A DNA stretch of 37,348 nt, taken from the NCBI GenBank assembly GCA_012032815.1, contig JAAUQD010000012.1, positions 1 to 37,348 on the forward strand, read 5' to 3'. The DNA comes from Flammeovirgaceae bacterium (lineage in GTDB: Bacteria; Bacteroidota; Bacteroidia; Cytophagales; Cyclobacteriaceae). The translations under genes and the position numbers were made by a program. A model generated the notes under the pieces. That model was given only the letters and a program-made list of their open reading frames with translations, was not told the origin of the DNA and made no database searches. Positions 26,608 through 36,088 of the stretch are shown here, one piece after another (position 1 is the first letter of the stretch; every line of letters starts with the position of its first letter).

Positions 26608-26637
26608 AATACCCGAACTACGTTCGGGTATTTTTTT
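26608..26637 (+). terminator. Rho-independent terminator after the RRM gene
   Basis: AATACCCGAAC (26608-26618) pairs perfectly with GTTCGGGTATT (26622-26632) across a TAC loop, and T's continue to 26637. The 11-bp stem and T run are a textbook intrinsic terminator on the plus strand. It ends where the convergent oxidoreductase gene ends (26636). Confidence 0.88.
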
Positions 26638-27886
26638 ATCTCAACCGCTCAGGATCGAATGGCTTCAATCCAATAGTTGGAGAAATGCCTTCCACGATTT
26701 CGCAAACCAACTTACCTGTGGCTGGTCCTAAACTCAAACCCATCATGGCATGACCTGTCGCAATAGTCAAATTTGAAATCTTTGAGGGCCGGCCTATGTA
26801 GGGCAGTCCATCCGGTGAACATGGCCTGTACCCATACCAGATATCCGACACCGATGGTGGTTCAATAGTAAGATCCGGATAATATGTAGGAATGGAATTT
26901 ACGATACCCGAAATACGCTTCATATTTATTTTCGAATCAAAACCAGACAATTCCATAGTACCCCCAAACCGTACAGTGTCAGCCATTGGCGTAACCGCTA
27001 CCCGTGCTTCAACAAAAATGGATGGCACCTGAACGGTATTACTCATCCCTTGTGATGTAAAACTATATCCCTTTCCCGGCTGCAATGGAATTCTCAAATT
27101 CAACAGCTTGGCAATATGACCTGACCAGGATCCTGCTGAAATAATTACTTCATCAAACTCGCTATACATTGACCCTGAATAAACTCCGGAAATTTTATCT
27201 CCTGAGGTATTAAAACCGGTTACAGAATACTCGGAAATAAATTCAACACCCTTTTCTTTCAGGTAGTTAATTAATCCAGTTACCAGCTGATGAGGCATAA
27301 GGTGGGCATCTCCCGGATAATACACTCCACCCTTTACGCTAACTCTTACATTTGGTTCCATTTGCTGAACCTGCTCATGTGATAAAACACGTGCTTCGAT
27401 TCCCAACTCGTTGGCCATTCGTGCTGTCTCAATTTCCTCATGCTCAGCTTCGCGTGAACGATAGAGCATCATTAATCCACGATCGCGAAAACCAAAATCA
27501 AAGGGAAGTTCCTTTGCCAGATCAGAATATAATGCTCGACTTAGCAAACTTAGATCCCTAAGAGCGTGAATGGCTTTCCTGGTTTGAATGGCGGATGAAC
27601 TTAAATAAAACTGATACCCCCATTTAATTAAATCGAGGTCGAATCGTGGCCTGATATAAAAAGGACTTGTCGAGTCAAACATCCATCGTATTCCTTTAGA
27701 TATCATGCCCGGAGAAGCAAGTGGAATAAAGTGACTGGGGACGATCATCCCCATATTATGAAAACTACATCCTGCCGTGAAGTTGCCGGAATCCAAAATT
27801 GAAACACGATGACCTTTCTGGACTAAATAATAAGCCGATGAAAGACCGACTATTCCCCCTCCAATAATCCCGATCTTCTTTGCCAT
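26636..27886 (-). CDS. FAD-dependent D-amino-acid/D-hydroxyproline dehydrogenase
   Basis: A DadA/DAO-family flavoenzyme of 416 residues. The dinucleotide-binding motif GIIGGGIVGLSSAYYL is at the N-terminus. GGVYYPGDAHLMPHQLV, VIISAGSWSGHIAKLL, LQPGKGYSF and the C-terminal YGYRPCSPDGLPYIG and ATGHAMMGLSLGPATG are family blocks. The neighbours fix the likely substrate: it would oxidise cis-4-hydroxy-D-proline, produced by the epimerase gene just upstream, to 1-pyrroline-4-hydroxy-2-carboxylate. It is the last gene of the four-gene minus-strand operon 31286 to 26636, with 4 bp to the epimerase stop. No frameshift. Substrate is inferred from context. Confidence 0.87.
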   Translation of the reverse strand: MAKKIGIIGGGIVGLSSAYYLVQKGHRVSILDSGNFTAGCSFHNMGMIVPSHFIPLASPGMISKGIRWMFDSTSPFYIRPRFDLDLIKWGYQFYLSSSAIQTRKAIHALRDLSLLSRALYSDLAKELPFDFGFRDRGLMMLYRSREAEHEEIETARMANELGIEARVLSHEQVQQMEPNVRVSVKGGVYYPGDAHLMPHQLVTGLINYLKEKGVEFISEYSVTGFNTSGDKISGVYSGSMYSEFDEVIISAGSWSGHIAKLLNLRIPLQPGKGYSFTSQGMSNTVQVPSIFVEARVAVTPMADTVRFGGTMELSGFDSKINMKRISGIVNSIPTYYPDLTIEPPSVSDIWYGYRPCSPDGLPYIGRPSKISNLTIATGHAMMGLSLGPATGKLVCEIVEGISPTIGLKPFDPERLR

Positions 27887-27890
27887 GAAA

Positions 27891-28895
27891 TTAAATCACC
27901 TGAAACCCTTTAGCATACGGATCATCCTGATCATCAATAAGAATAGTATTGTATCCTGTAATTTTGGCCCACCCTTCTATACTGGGAACAATTGCTTTCA
28001 TCCCCGCTACTTCAGATACTTCCTCTACCCTTCCAACAAACGTTGATCCGATAATACTTTCGTGAATAAATTCCTGCCCTTGTTTAATTTTTCCCTTCGC
28101 ATACCATTGCGCCAGCCGGGCAGATGTACCTGTACCGCATGGAGAACGGTCAATAGCCTTATCCCCATAAAAGACCGCATTTCTTGCCGTAGAAGATTCA
28201 TTCATCGGCTTTCCTGCCCATAGAATATGGCTGCATGTATTTATGGTAGGATTCTCCGGATGCTCAAACGAGTATTTCTTATTTATATTTTTTCTCAATA
28301 CCCGGCTCCATTGTATTAATTGACCAGCTGTAAAGTTTTCTATTCCCACAAAATTTTTCTGAGCATCAACAATAGCGTAGAAATTTCCACCATAGGCTAC
28401 ATCCATAGAGAGCTCGCCCAATTCAGGACATAAGGCTGAAATATTTTCCTTTGCCAGGTAAGATTTAACATTTCTAATCTTAACAGACTTTACTTTCTTA
28501 CCATCGAGTGTATACTCAGCTGTAACCAACCCGGCAGGTACCTCAAGCCTGAGTACTCCTGGTTTCTTTGGTGTCACCAGTCCTTCTTCAATGGCAATTG
28601 TTACCGTTCCGATGGTTCCATGTCCACACATTGGCAAACAGCCGCTTGTTTCAATAAACAGTATTCCAATATCATTTGCCGGATCAGACGGAGGATATAA
28701 AATGGACCCACTCATCATGTCATGTCCGCGAGGCTCAAACATCAGCCCTGTGCGAATCCAGTCAAAATGCCGCAGGAAATACTGACGCTTTTCGCTCATA
28801 TTCTTTCCTTCAAGGAAAGGTCCACCACCTGCCACAAGCCGTACGGGATTGCCGCAAGTATGTGCATCAATGCAAAAAAAACGTTTAGAAGTCAT
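27891..28895 (-). CDS. 4-hydroxyproline 2-epimerase (proline racemase family)
   Basis: Converts trans-4-hydroxy-L-proline to cis-4-hydroxy-D-proline without cofactor by two-base catalysis. Both catalytic cysteines are present: C90 (CLPMCGHGTIG) and C253 (IDRSPCGTGTSARLA), numbered from the chosen start. The N-terminal DAHTCGNPVRLVAGG is the family signature. I chose ATG at 28893-28895 (MTSKRFFCIDAHTCG), because the longer frame overlaps the preceding gene. Two active Cys separate it from Cys/Thr hydroxyproline dehydratases. It lies one base after the aldehyde dehydrogenase stop. The full set of partner enzymes around it supports hydroxyproline, not proline, as substrate. Confidence 0.9.
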   Translation of the reverse strand: MTSKRFFCIDAHTCGNPVRLVAGGGPFLEGKNMSEKRQYFLRHFDWIRTGLMFEPRGHDMMSGSILYPPSDPANDIGILFIETSGCLPMCGHGTIGTVTIAIEEGLVTPKKPGVLRLEVPAGLVTAEYTLDGKKVKSVKIRNVKSYLAKENISALCPELGELSMDVAYGGNFYAIVDAQKNFVGIENFTAGQLIQWSRVLRKNINKKYSFEHPENPTINTCSHILWAGKPMNESSTARNAVFYGDKAIDRSPCGTGTSARLAQWYAKGKIKQGQEFIHESIIGSTFVGRVEEVSEVAGMKAIVPSIEGWAKITGYNTILIDDQDDPYAKGFQVI

Positions 28896-28896
28896 T

Positions 28897-30374
28897 TTAC
28901 TTTTTCCACTGACTATCAATGAGCCTCCAAATGTTCAAGGGATTTTTCTCCTGAAGTTCTTCAGGTAGTAAGGTATCCGGGCAATTCTGAAACGCTACGG
29001 GTCTGACAAATCGCTTAATGGAATCACCTCCGACAGCCGTAAATCGTGAATCGGTTGTTGCCGGAAAAGGACCTCCGTGATGCATGCTGTAATTGACTTC
29101 CACTCCTGTAGGAACTCCATTAATTATAACCCTCCCCGCTTTGTCCATCAACGCATTTATTAAGTTTTTATGTTTAACTAATTCGTCATGACCACCAACT
29201 ACGGTAGCCGTTAGTTGTCCGTGCAGATTATTAATGACCTGATGTAATTGAGGCAAATCTTTGCAGCGAACTATTAATGAAAATGGTCCAAAGACTTCTT
29301 CGGCTAACCCCGGATTTTTAAGAAAATCATCACCAGCTACCGATGCAACGGTAGGCCTTGCCTGATTTTGTGCTGGGTTTGTAGAAGATTGTCCTTCCAC
29401 CCTTACCCCTTTTTGCTCCAGCGAGTGGGCAAGCTTTTTTGAATAATTTTCTGCAATCCCTGAGTGAAGCATGGTGGCAGAAAGTGTCTTCTCAATCTCA
29501 CTTTTCAGAGAGGTCATAAAACCTGTTAGGCCAGTACCTTCGATGCCGAATATCAAACCCGGATTTGTGCAGAACTGACCAACGCTCAATGTAATTGAAG
29601 CCGCTAATTTTTTTGCTGTGTCATCAAATTCAGAACCTAATGTTTCGGGAAGTAAAATAACAGGATTTGTACTGCCCATCTCGGCAAAACCGGAATTGGT
29701 TCTGGGCGTTTATTGGCTAAATCAAATAACGCTTTTCCACCTAAAAAAGAACCCGTAAATCCAACAGCTTTAGTAAGTGGGTGAGTAACCAATTGATGAC
29801 CAATCTCAAATCCACCATGAACGTGCTGGAAAACTCCATTTGGTAAGCCCTCCTTCTTAATAGCGTTTTGAATCGCTTTAGCAACCAATTCTGATGTTCC
29901 GGGATGGGCTGGATGTGCTTTCACTATAACCGGGCAGCCAGCAGCCAGTGCCGCAGCCGTATCACCCCCTGCTGTTGAATACGCCAATGGAAAATTGCTG
30001 GCACCGAAAACAACAACCGGACCGATTGGCATACTCATTTTTCTTAAATCGGGTTTAGGTGCCGGACTGCGGTTTGGGTTTGCGGTATCTATTCTGGCTT
30101 CCACCCAGGAACCTTCTTCAACGATATCCGCAAACATTCTCAGATGACCGGTTGTTCGTCCCCGCTCACCAATTATTCTGGGCTCTGGTAAAGAAGTCTC
30201 TTTCATTGCCATCTCTACCAGTTCATTTCCGAGGCTTTCAATCTCATTGGCAATGGCACGCAGAAACTGCGCCTTTTTCTTTCCCATCTTACGGTAGGAG
30301 TAAAATGCCAATTGCGCTTCTTTCAGTATCTGATCTACTTCTTCTTTTGTCGTGTCTTTATAAGTCTTATCCAT
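28897..30374 (-). CDS. 2,5-dioxovalerate (alpha-ketoglutaric semialdehyde) dehydrogenase (frameshifted)
   Basis: An aldehyde dehydrogenase that would oxidise 2-oxoglutarate semialdehyde to 2-oxoglutarate, the last step of hydroxyproline breakdown. Blocks: GPVVVFGASNFPLAYSTAGG, CPVIVKAHPAHPGTSELV, AVGFTGSFLGGKALFDLA, FAEMGSTNPVILLP (catalytic Glu) and VGQFCTNPGLIFG (catalytic Cys). The frame breaks in the A4 run at 29686-29689, right at the FAEMG motif. One added base restores it, giving about 492 residues. The N-terminus begins at DKTYKDTTKEEVDQILKEA and lacks the 'NPATGE' strand of longer relatives. There is no room upstream for more, as the previous gene's stop is 9 bp away. The C-terminal VGGDSIKRFVRPVAFQNCPD is typical of this clade. 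Confidence 0.9.
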
Positions 30375-30383
30375 TTTCTTTTG

Positions 30384-31286
30384 TCAAAGCGATGGCCTGG
30401 TGGCTATCCCGTTTTTAATAATTTTTAATACATCTTCTCTTTCTTTTCCTTCCAACAGCAATCTGGGTGCGCGTACAAACTCAGACCCCAAACCCACTTC
30501 TGATTCAGCAAGTTTAATATACTGTACAAGCTTTGGGTGGATATCCAATTCAAGCAATGGCATAAACCAACGGTATATCAATCGGGCTTTTTCAATCTCT
30601 CCAGCCTTTACCAAATCATATATGGCAACCGTCTCTTTTGGAAAAGCACAAACAAGACCTGCTACCCATCCATGAGCACCCAAAACGAGCTCTTCAAGAG
30701 CCAAGGTGTCAACCCCGCATAAAATTTTAAAGCGATTCCCAAACCTGTTTATCATTCTCGTAACGTTCGTAACATCACGGGTTGATTCTTTAACTGACTG
30801 AATGTTTTCACATTGAGCAAGTTCAGCAAACATATCCAGCGTAACTTCAATCTTATAATCTACCGGATTATTGTACACCATAATCGGAAGTTGGGTAGAG
30901 TCTGCCACTGTCCTGAAATAAGTCACTGTTTCCCGATGATCTGATTTATACCTCATGGGAGGCAGCATCATTAAACCCTTTGCTCCATTTTTTTCAGCTT
31001 GCTGCGCTAGCTCTACGGCAACACGAGTGCTTCCCTCCGCTATGTTCACAATGACCGGAATTTTATTCTGGACCTTTTCAACCGAGAACCGGATCAGCTC
31101 CATCTTTTCATCGCTTGAAAGAACACTAGCTTCTCCAAGAGTTCCCCCCAGGATTATTCCTTGCACACCTGCCGCAACCTGAGCGTTCAGATTAACTTCA
31201 AAAAGTTTTAGGTCAAGCTTATCCTCCTTAGTAAACTTGGTAGTCAACGCAGGATATACTCCCTGCCAGGTAATCGAATTGTTCAT
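30384..31286 (-). CDS. DapA-family 1-pyrroline-4-hydroxy-2-carboxylate deaminase
   Basis: A class I aldolase-like TIM barrel of 300 residues in the dihydrodipicolinate synthase family. The Schiff-base lysine is K166 (SVKESTRD) and the catalytic tyrosine Y138 (IMVYNNPVDY). GGTLGEASVLSSDEK is the phosphate/carboxylate loop, with Leu-Gly-Glu where DapA has Thr-Gly-Glu. Sequence alone would allow DapA, KDG or N-acetylneuraminate lyase activity. The operon partners (hydroxyproline epimerase, D-amino-acid dehydrogenase, semialdehyde dehydrogenase) point to the deaminase that turns the pyrroline into 2-oxoglutarate semialdehyde. First gene of the operon, with a TACTTTTG element just upstream. Confidence 0.85.
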   Translation of the reverse strand: MNNSITWQGVYPALTTKFTKEDKLDLKLFEVNLNAQVAAGVQGIILGGTLGEASVLSSDEKMELIRFSVEKVQNKIPVIVNIAEGSTRVAVELAQQAEKNGAKGLMMLPPMRYKSDHRETVTYFRTVADSTQLPIMVYNNPVDYKIEVTLDMFAELAQCENIQSVKESTRDVTNVTRMINRFGNRFKILCGVDTLALEELVLGAHGWVAGLVCAFPKETVAIYDLVKAGEIEKARLIYRWFMPLLELDIHPKLVQYIKLAESEVGLGSEFVRAPRLLLEGKEREDVLKIIKNGIATRPSL

Positions 31287-31300
31287 CTTATTGGTTTCCT

Positions 31301-31308
31301 CAAAAGTA
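31301..31308 (-). promoter_or_regulatory. Possible -7 element of the hydroxyproline operon
   Basis: On the minus strand TACTTTTG (31308 to 31301) matches TAnnTTTG exactly and ends 14 bases before the ATG at 31286. A TTG lies 25 bp upstream of it, further than usual, so this is tentative. No regulator gene adjoins the operon. Confidence 0.3.
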
Positions 31309-31357
31309 CATTATAGAGGCCGAATCCGATAAACAAAACAGGATCAGAAATTAATAA

Positions 31358-32605
31358 TTATGCCTGCTTAAGCTCAAGAATGGTGAGTTCGGGAGGAATA
31401 CCGATGCGCCCAGGATAACCTATGAATCCAAAGCCGCGGTTCACGTACAGGTATTGATTGCCTTCCTGATAAAGTCCTGCCCACTGTTTATATACGTACT
31501 GTGATGGACTCCATTTAAATCCACCAATTTCAACACCAAATTGAAATCCATGCGTATGGCCTGCCAGCATTAAATCAATATCATTATAATCGGGACGAAC
31601 CTGTGCATCCCAATGACTTGGATCGTGAGATAACAAAATCTTTACCGATGCTTCTTCCGTACCCTCATGTGCCTTTGATATGTCGCCATATTTTGGAAAC
31701 CTGCCTGTTCCCCAATTCTCAATTCCTAAAATGGCTATTTTATCTCCATTCAACTCAATTATCCTGTGTTCGTTCATTAGGATATCATACCCCATCTCCT
31801 TGTGTACTTGAATAAGATTCTCAAAATTTTTCATCTTTTGAGTTTGGCTTTCCCAGGATTTATAGTCACCGTAATCGTGATTTCCGGTTACCGATTTTAT
31901 TCCAAAGGGTGCTTTCAGCCTGCTGAATACTTCTTTGTATTCACGGACTTCACTGGTCTCATTGTTCACTAAATCTCCGGTAAAAAATATTACATCCGGT
32001 TTTTCTTCGTTCAACATATCAATGCCACCTTTAACAGCTACTTTGTTGTAGAAACTGCCTGAGTGAATATCCGAAATCTGACCAATTCGGAATCCGTCAA
32101 ACGCCTTTGGTAAGTTTGCCAGTCTAAGTGTAATTCTTTTTATTCTGTAATCGTGAGCACCTGAAATAATACCGAATGCAAACGCCCCAAACGGAACTGC
32201 TGCGGCTGCCAGTGCTGTCTTCGTTAAAAAATCAGAACGAGTAATTGCCTCACCGGGTAATTCTCCAGTTGCACCTTTATTAAAAAATTGAGCTAACCAG
32301 CGCCCACCCCGTTGTATATCGTCTATAAGGAGGAATACTATTCCAAAGAGCTTTGGAAAGTAAACAGCCACAATACCGGTAATAACCCAGTTTCTGAAAT
32401 TCGCACTAATTCTGTATGGATCACCAAAATTCCACCATATTAAGGCAATCAGAGTCAAAATACTGGGAGCCCAAAACGCAACTTTCACAAAATTCTTCCA
32501 GAAGCCAGTCCAACTTTTGCTTACAGAAAGTATTGCCTGAAAGAAATAATAATCGATCAGGAGCAGTACCAGGGAAAAAATCAGTATGACCAAAATTTTA
32601 TTCAC
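31358..32605 (-). CDS. Membrane-anchored metallophosphoesterase (YkuE/YaeI-like)
   Basis: A 415-residue protein with about four hydrophobic segments in the first 170 residues (ILVILIFSLVLLLIDYYFF; a second around 42-60; a third around 70-95; FLTKTALAAAAVPFGAFAFG near 150). A calcineurin-like phosphoesterase domain follows with all metal motifs: ISDIHSG, FFTGDLVNN, VTGNHDYGDY, LLSHDPSHW and LMLAGHTHGFQFG. Soluble relatives include UDP-2,3-diacylglucosamine and lipid pyrophosphatases, so an envelope lipid substrate is plausible but unproven. The third segment resembles a Tat-type stretch but without twin Arg. It starts 10 bp after the RND permease stop, so it may be read from the efflux operon. 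Confidence 0.85.
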   Translation of the reverse strand: MNKILVILIFSLVLLLIDYYFFQAILSVSKSWTGFWKNFVKVAFWAPSILTLIALIWWNFGDPYRISANFRNWVITGIVAVYFPKLFGIVFLLIDDIQRGGRWLAQFFNKGATGELPGEAITRSDFLTKTALAAAAVPFGAFAFGIISGAHDYRIKRITLRLANLPKAFDGFRIGQISDIHSGSFYNKVAVKGGIDMLNEEKPDVIFFTGDLVNNETSEVREYKEVFSRLKAPFGIKSVTGNHDYGDYKSWESQTQKMKNFENLIQVHKEMGYDILMNEHRIIELNGDKIAILGIENWGTGRFPKYGDISKAHEGTEEASVKILLSHDPSHWDAQVRPDYNDIDLMLAGHTHGFQFGVEIGGFKWSPSQYVYKQWAGLYQEGNQYLYVNRGFGFIGYPGRIGIPPELTILELKQA

Positions 32606-32615
32606 TATTTAAAGT

Positions 32616-35600
32616 CTAGGCCGTAGCCAGATTAACACCGGTAACCTTTCTAATCCATAACAATAGCTTTTCTATCAACAAGTACATTACCGGTACGACT
32701 ACCAATGTTAAAAACGTGGCGAAAATGAGTCCAAAAATAATCGTCCATGAAAGTGGTGCCCAGAACTGCACACTATCTCCTCCAAGATAAAAATCCGCAT
32801 CATACTCCTGAAAGAATTTTACGAAATCTATATTAACACCAACTGCCAGTGGAATTAATCCCAGAACAGTTGTTATGGCCGTAAGTGCAACCGGCCGCAA
32901 ACGTGTCTTAGAGGCTTCAATAATTGCTTCAACTACTCCTGTTATCGGTAATTCTTTCACTCCAATTTCTTCTCTCATTCTTTTTCGCTTCAATTCGACA
33001 AAATCCAATAGCACGATGGCGTTGTTTACAACAACACCTGCCAATGAAATAATTCCAATCATTGTCATAATGATTACGAATTCCATGCTAAATGCAATCA
33101 GACCAAGAAACACCCCGGTTGTGCTGAAGATTACAGAAGTCATAATGATGAGCGGGGCAGTGAGTTTATTAAACTGCGCCACAATTATTAAAAACACAAG
33201 GAATAATGCAAACAAGAAAGCTTGTGAAAGAAAGGCCAATTCTTCAGCCTGCTTTTCCTGCTCTCCTCCAAACTTGTAATCATAGCCGGCAGGCATTTGA
33301 AAATCAAGCAATAGATTTTTAATCTGATTATTAATCTCTGTCGGATTATAGTCGCCCTCAACGTTAGAGCTGAGGGTGATCATCCGTTTCAAATCTTTCC
33401 TCCTTACCGAGCCATAGGTTGAACTCAACTCAGCTTTGGCAACTGATGAGATGGGGACCTGGTGCATCTGACCGTTGGTTTGATCGCGGAATGTCACGTT
33501 CTTGTTCATCAATGCGTCCAGATCATATCTGTATTTATCATCCAGTCGCAACTGGATTTCATAGTCATCTTCTCCCTGTTTAAATTTTGAAATTTCTTTT
33601 CCAAAAAGTGAAGTGCGAACTTCATTCGCCACTGAATACGTTGACAATCCAAACCGTCTTGCTTTTTCTCTGTCAATATCTACGATCAACTCGGGCTTTC
33701 CGTTTTCCAAATCAGTCTTCAGTTTTTCTATTCCCTGAATTCCGGATTCATTGATGTAGTTTTTCATTCGCTCAGCGATTCCGATCAATGTTGGAAAGTC
33801 ATTGCCCGATATTTCAATATTTATTGGCTTACCAACTGGTGGCCCTGATGCATCTTTATCTACCGTAACGGTTACTCCAGGGTAATTGCTTACGCCATTC
33901 CGAATCTCTTGCATAATAACACTGGTAGATTGTCCTTCCCGATATTTGAAATCGACAAAATTTACGGTAACCCGGGCTTTGTTTGGTAAATCCGCTTGCC
34001 CGATGGCTGATGGATCGTTGGGATCTGCTGTTCCTTGTCCAACATTTGCAATCACAGATTCAATTATACTTTCGTAGGGTCTGATTATTTCAATTACCTT
34101 GTTCTCAACTTCTCTCGTAAACTCGTTGGTGACTTCTATATCTGTTCCTACAGGATACTCAACAAAAACATTGACATATTTCGGTTCATTTTCGGGGAAG
34201 AAGAGAACTTTTGGCGGAAAGATTCCCATCAATGCAAAAGAAAGGACCAATAAAAAAACAGCTCCCAAAAATATCAGATAGGGAGCAACTCCATTAAATC
34301 CCTTGAGCGCGAAGGTTACCGTCCGCTCATACAATCTCTCCACTTTCGGTAGAAAATTAAGCTGGAACCTGTGGGAGGCCGGAACAAAAACAAAAACATT
34401 TAATAAAATGAGTATTCCAAAAAGTATCAGCAAGTTACCCAACACTGTAACTTTCAGAAATAATAAAACAGCACCTAATCCAATAACGATTCCAACCATT
34501 CTAAAAATCCGACTTCGCTTTATTTTGGTATCTTTTTCGTGTTTCATAAACCGGGAGATGAGTACAGGATTGATGACCAGCGCTACAAACAAGGATGATC
34601 CTAGCGTGACAATGAGCGTGATAGGCAGATATTTCATGAACTGACCCATCAATCCCGGCCAGAAAGCCAGGGGCAAAAAGGCTGCTAATGTTGTTGCGGT
34701 GGAGGAAATTATTGGAAATGCTACCTCACCAACGCCCATTCTTGTTGCATCCCACAGATCATACCCTTCTTCATACAATCGGTAAACATTTTCAACAACG
34801 ACAATCCCATTATCCACCAGCATACCCAACGCCATAATTAAACCAAAAAGAACCATCATGTTGATGCTCATGCCTAATGCACCGATGATAATAAATGACA
34901 TGAACATAGAAAGCGGGATTGCAATACCCACAAACAGGGCATTACGTGTTCCTAAAAACAACATCAATACAAAAACAACGACAATCATCCCCGATATTAT
35001 ATTATTCTCAAGGCTGCTTACCATCTCTTTGGTAAAAGAGGATTGGTCGTTTGTAATGCTGACTTTTAAATCATCCGGAAAGACACTTTCTTTTGCCTCA
35101 TCAAGGACTTCTTTAATCCCTTCGGTAGCAATGATTAAATTTTCGCCACTCCGTTTGATGACATCCACCATAACGACAGGTTGTTTGCGGAGACGGGCAT
35201 AACTTAATTTATCTTTGTAATCAAACTCAACCTTAGCTACATCCCTGAGATAGACGATGTTTCCTTTTTCGTGTTTAATAACAATATCCAACAATTGGTT
35301 GGGGTCATTAAACTCACCAACAACCCGAATGGTTCTCCGTACCCCGTCATCCAAGATGTTTCCACCTGAGAGGGTCAGGTTCTCGGCTGAAACGGCATTC
35401 TCAATGTCCCCGAAATTGATATTACGGGCTTCGATTTCGTAAGGGTCAACTTTTATTTTTACTTCCTTTTCATCGATACCCCGAATCTCAACTTTAGATA
35501 TCTCCGACACCTTCTCAATCTCATCTTCCAGATACTCAGCATATTCTTTTAATTCTTCGAGCGTATAATTACCCGAGAGATTAATGTTCATAATAGGGAA

Positions 35601-36061
35601 CTCAGAAAAATTCAGCTCAAAAACATTCGGGTCTTGTGGCAAATCATCTGGCAATTCCGGTTTGGCCCGGTCTACCGCATCCTTAACTTTAATTAAGGCG
35701 TCTTCTACAGTTGTTTCAGGATCGAATTCAACGATGATGGTTGAATAATCCTGCACCGAGGTTGACTTTATATTGTCTACTTCTGAAATACTGTTGAGTT
35801 CCTTTTCAATTGGCCGGGTGACTAACGTTTCCATGTCCAGGGGTGCATTTCCCGGATAAGGAGTGCCTATATAAACTACCGGTTGTTTTATTTCGGGAAA
35901 GCTATCTTTAGGCAGTCCTCTATAAATGGCAATACCGGCTAAGACGATCAGAAAAGTCAGGAACATGACCGATGTTCCGTTTTTTAAAGAAAAGGTTGTT
36001 AGACCAAATTCTTTATCTACTTTTTTCCTGTGTTGTTATTACTAGTGTTAGAGTCGTTCAT
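32616..36061 (-). CDS. RND-family efflux permease (HAE-1/NolG-like; frameshifted at N-terminus)
   Basis: The inner-membrane pump of a tripartite exporter, driven by proton flow. The long frame begins at MFLTFLIVLAGIAIYRGLP inside transmembrane segment 1. Adding one base in the T6 run at 36021-36026 extends it to an ATG at 36061 (MNDSNTSNNNTGKK then VDKEFGLTTFSLKNGTSV), about 1148 residues. Two six-segment halves flank large periplasmic loops, including FPEIKQPVVYIGTPYPGNAP and DVIKRSGENLIIATEGI. The proton-relay segment reads GMLVDNGIVVVENVYR: the first Asp is kept and the second is Asn where AcrB has Asp. Substrate unknown. It lies 27 bp after the adaptor gene and 10 bp before the phosphoesterase gene. 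Confidence 0.93.
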
Positions 36062-36088
36062 GGATTCAGCTCAAAGGTTTTTTGACAA

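Noticed and set aside
32875-33279. Open frame of 134 codons on the plus strand
   Set aside because: Antisense to the RND permease. Its Thr/Ile/Asn-rich product mirrors the membrane-segment codons of the real gene.
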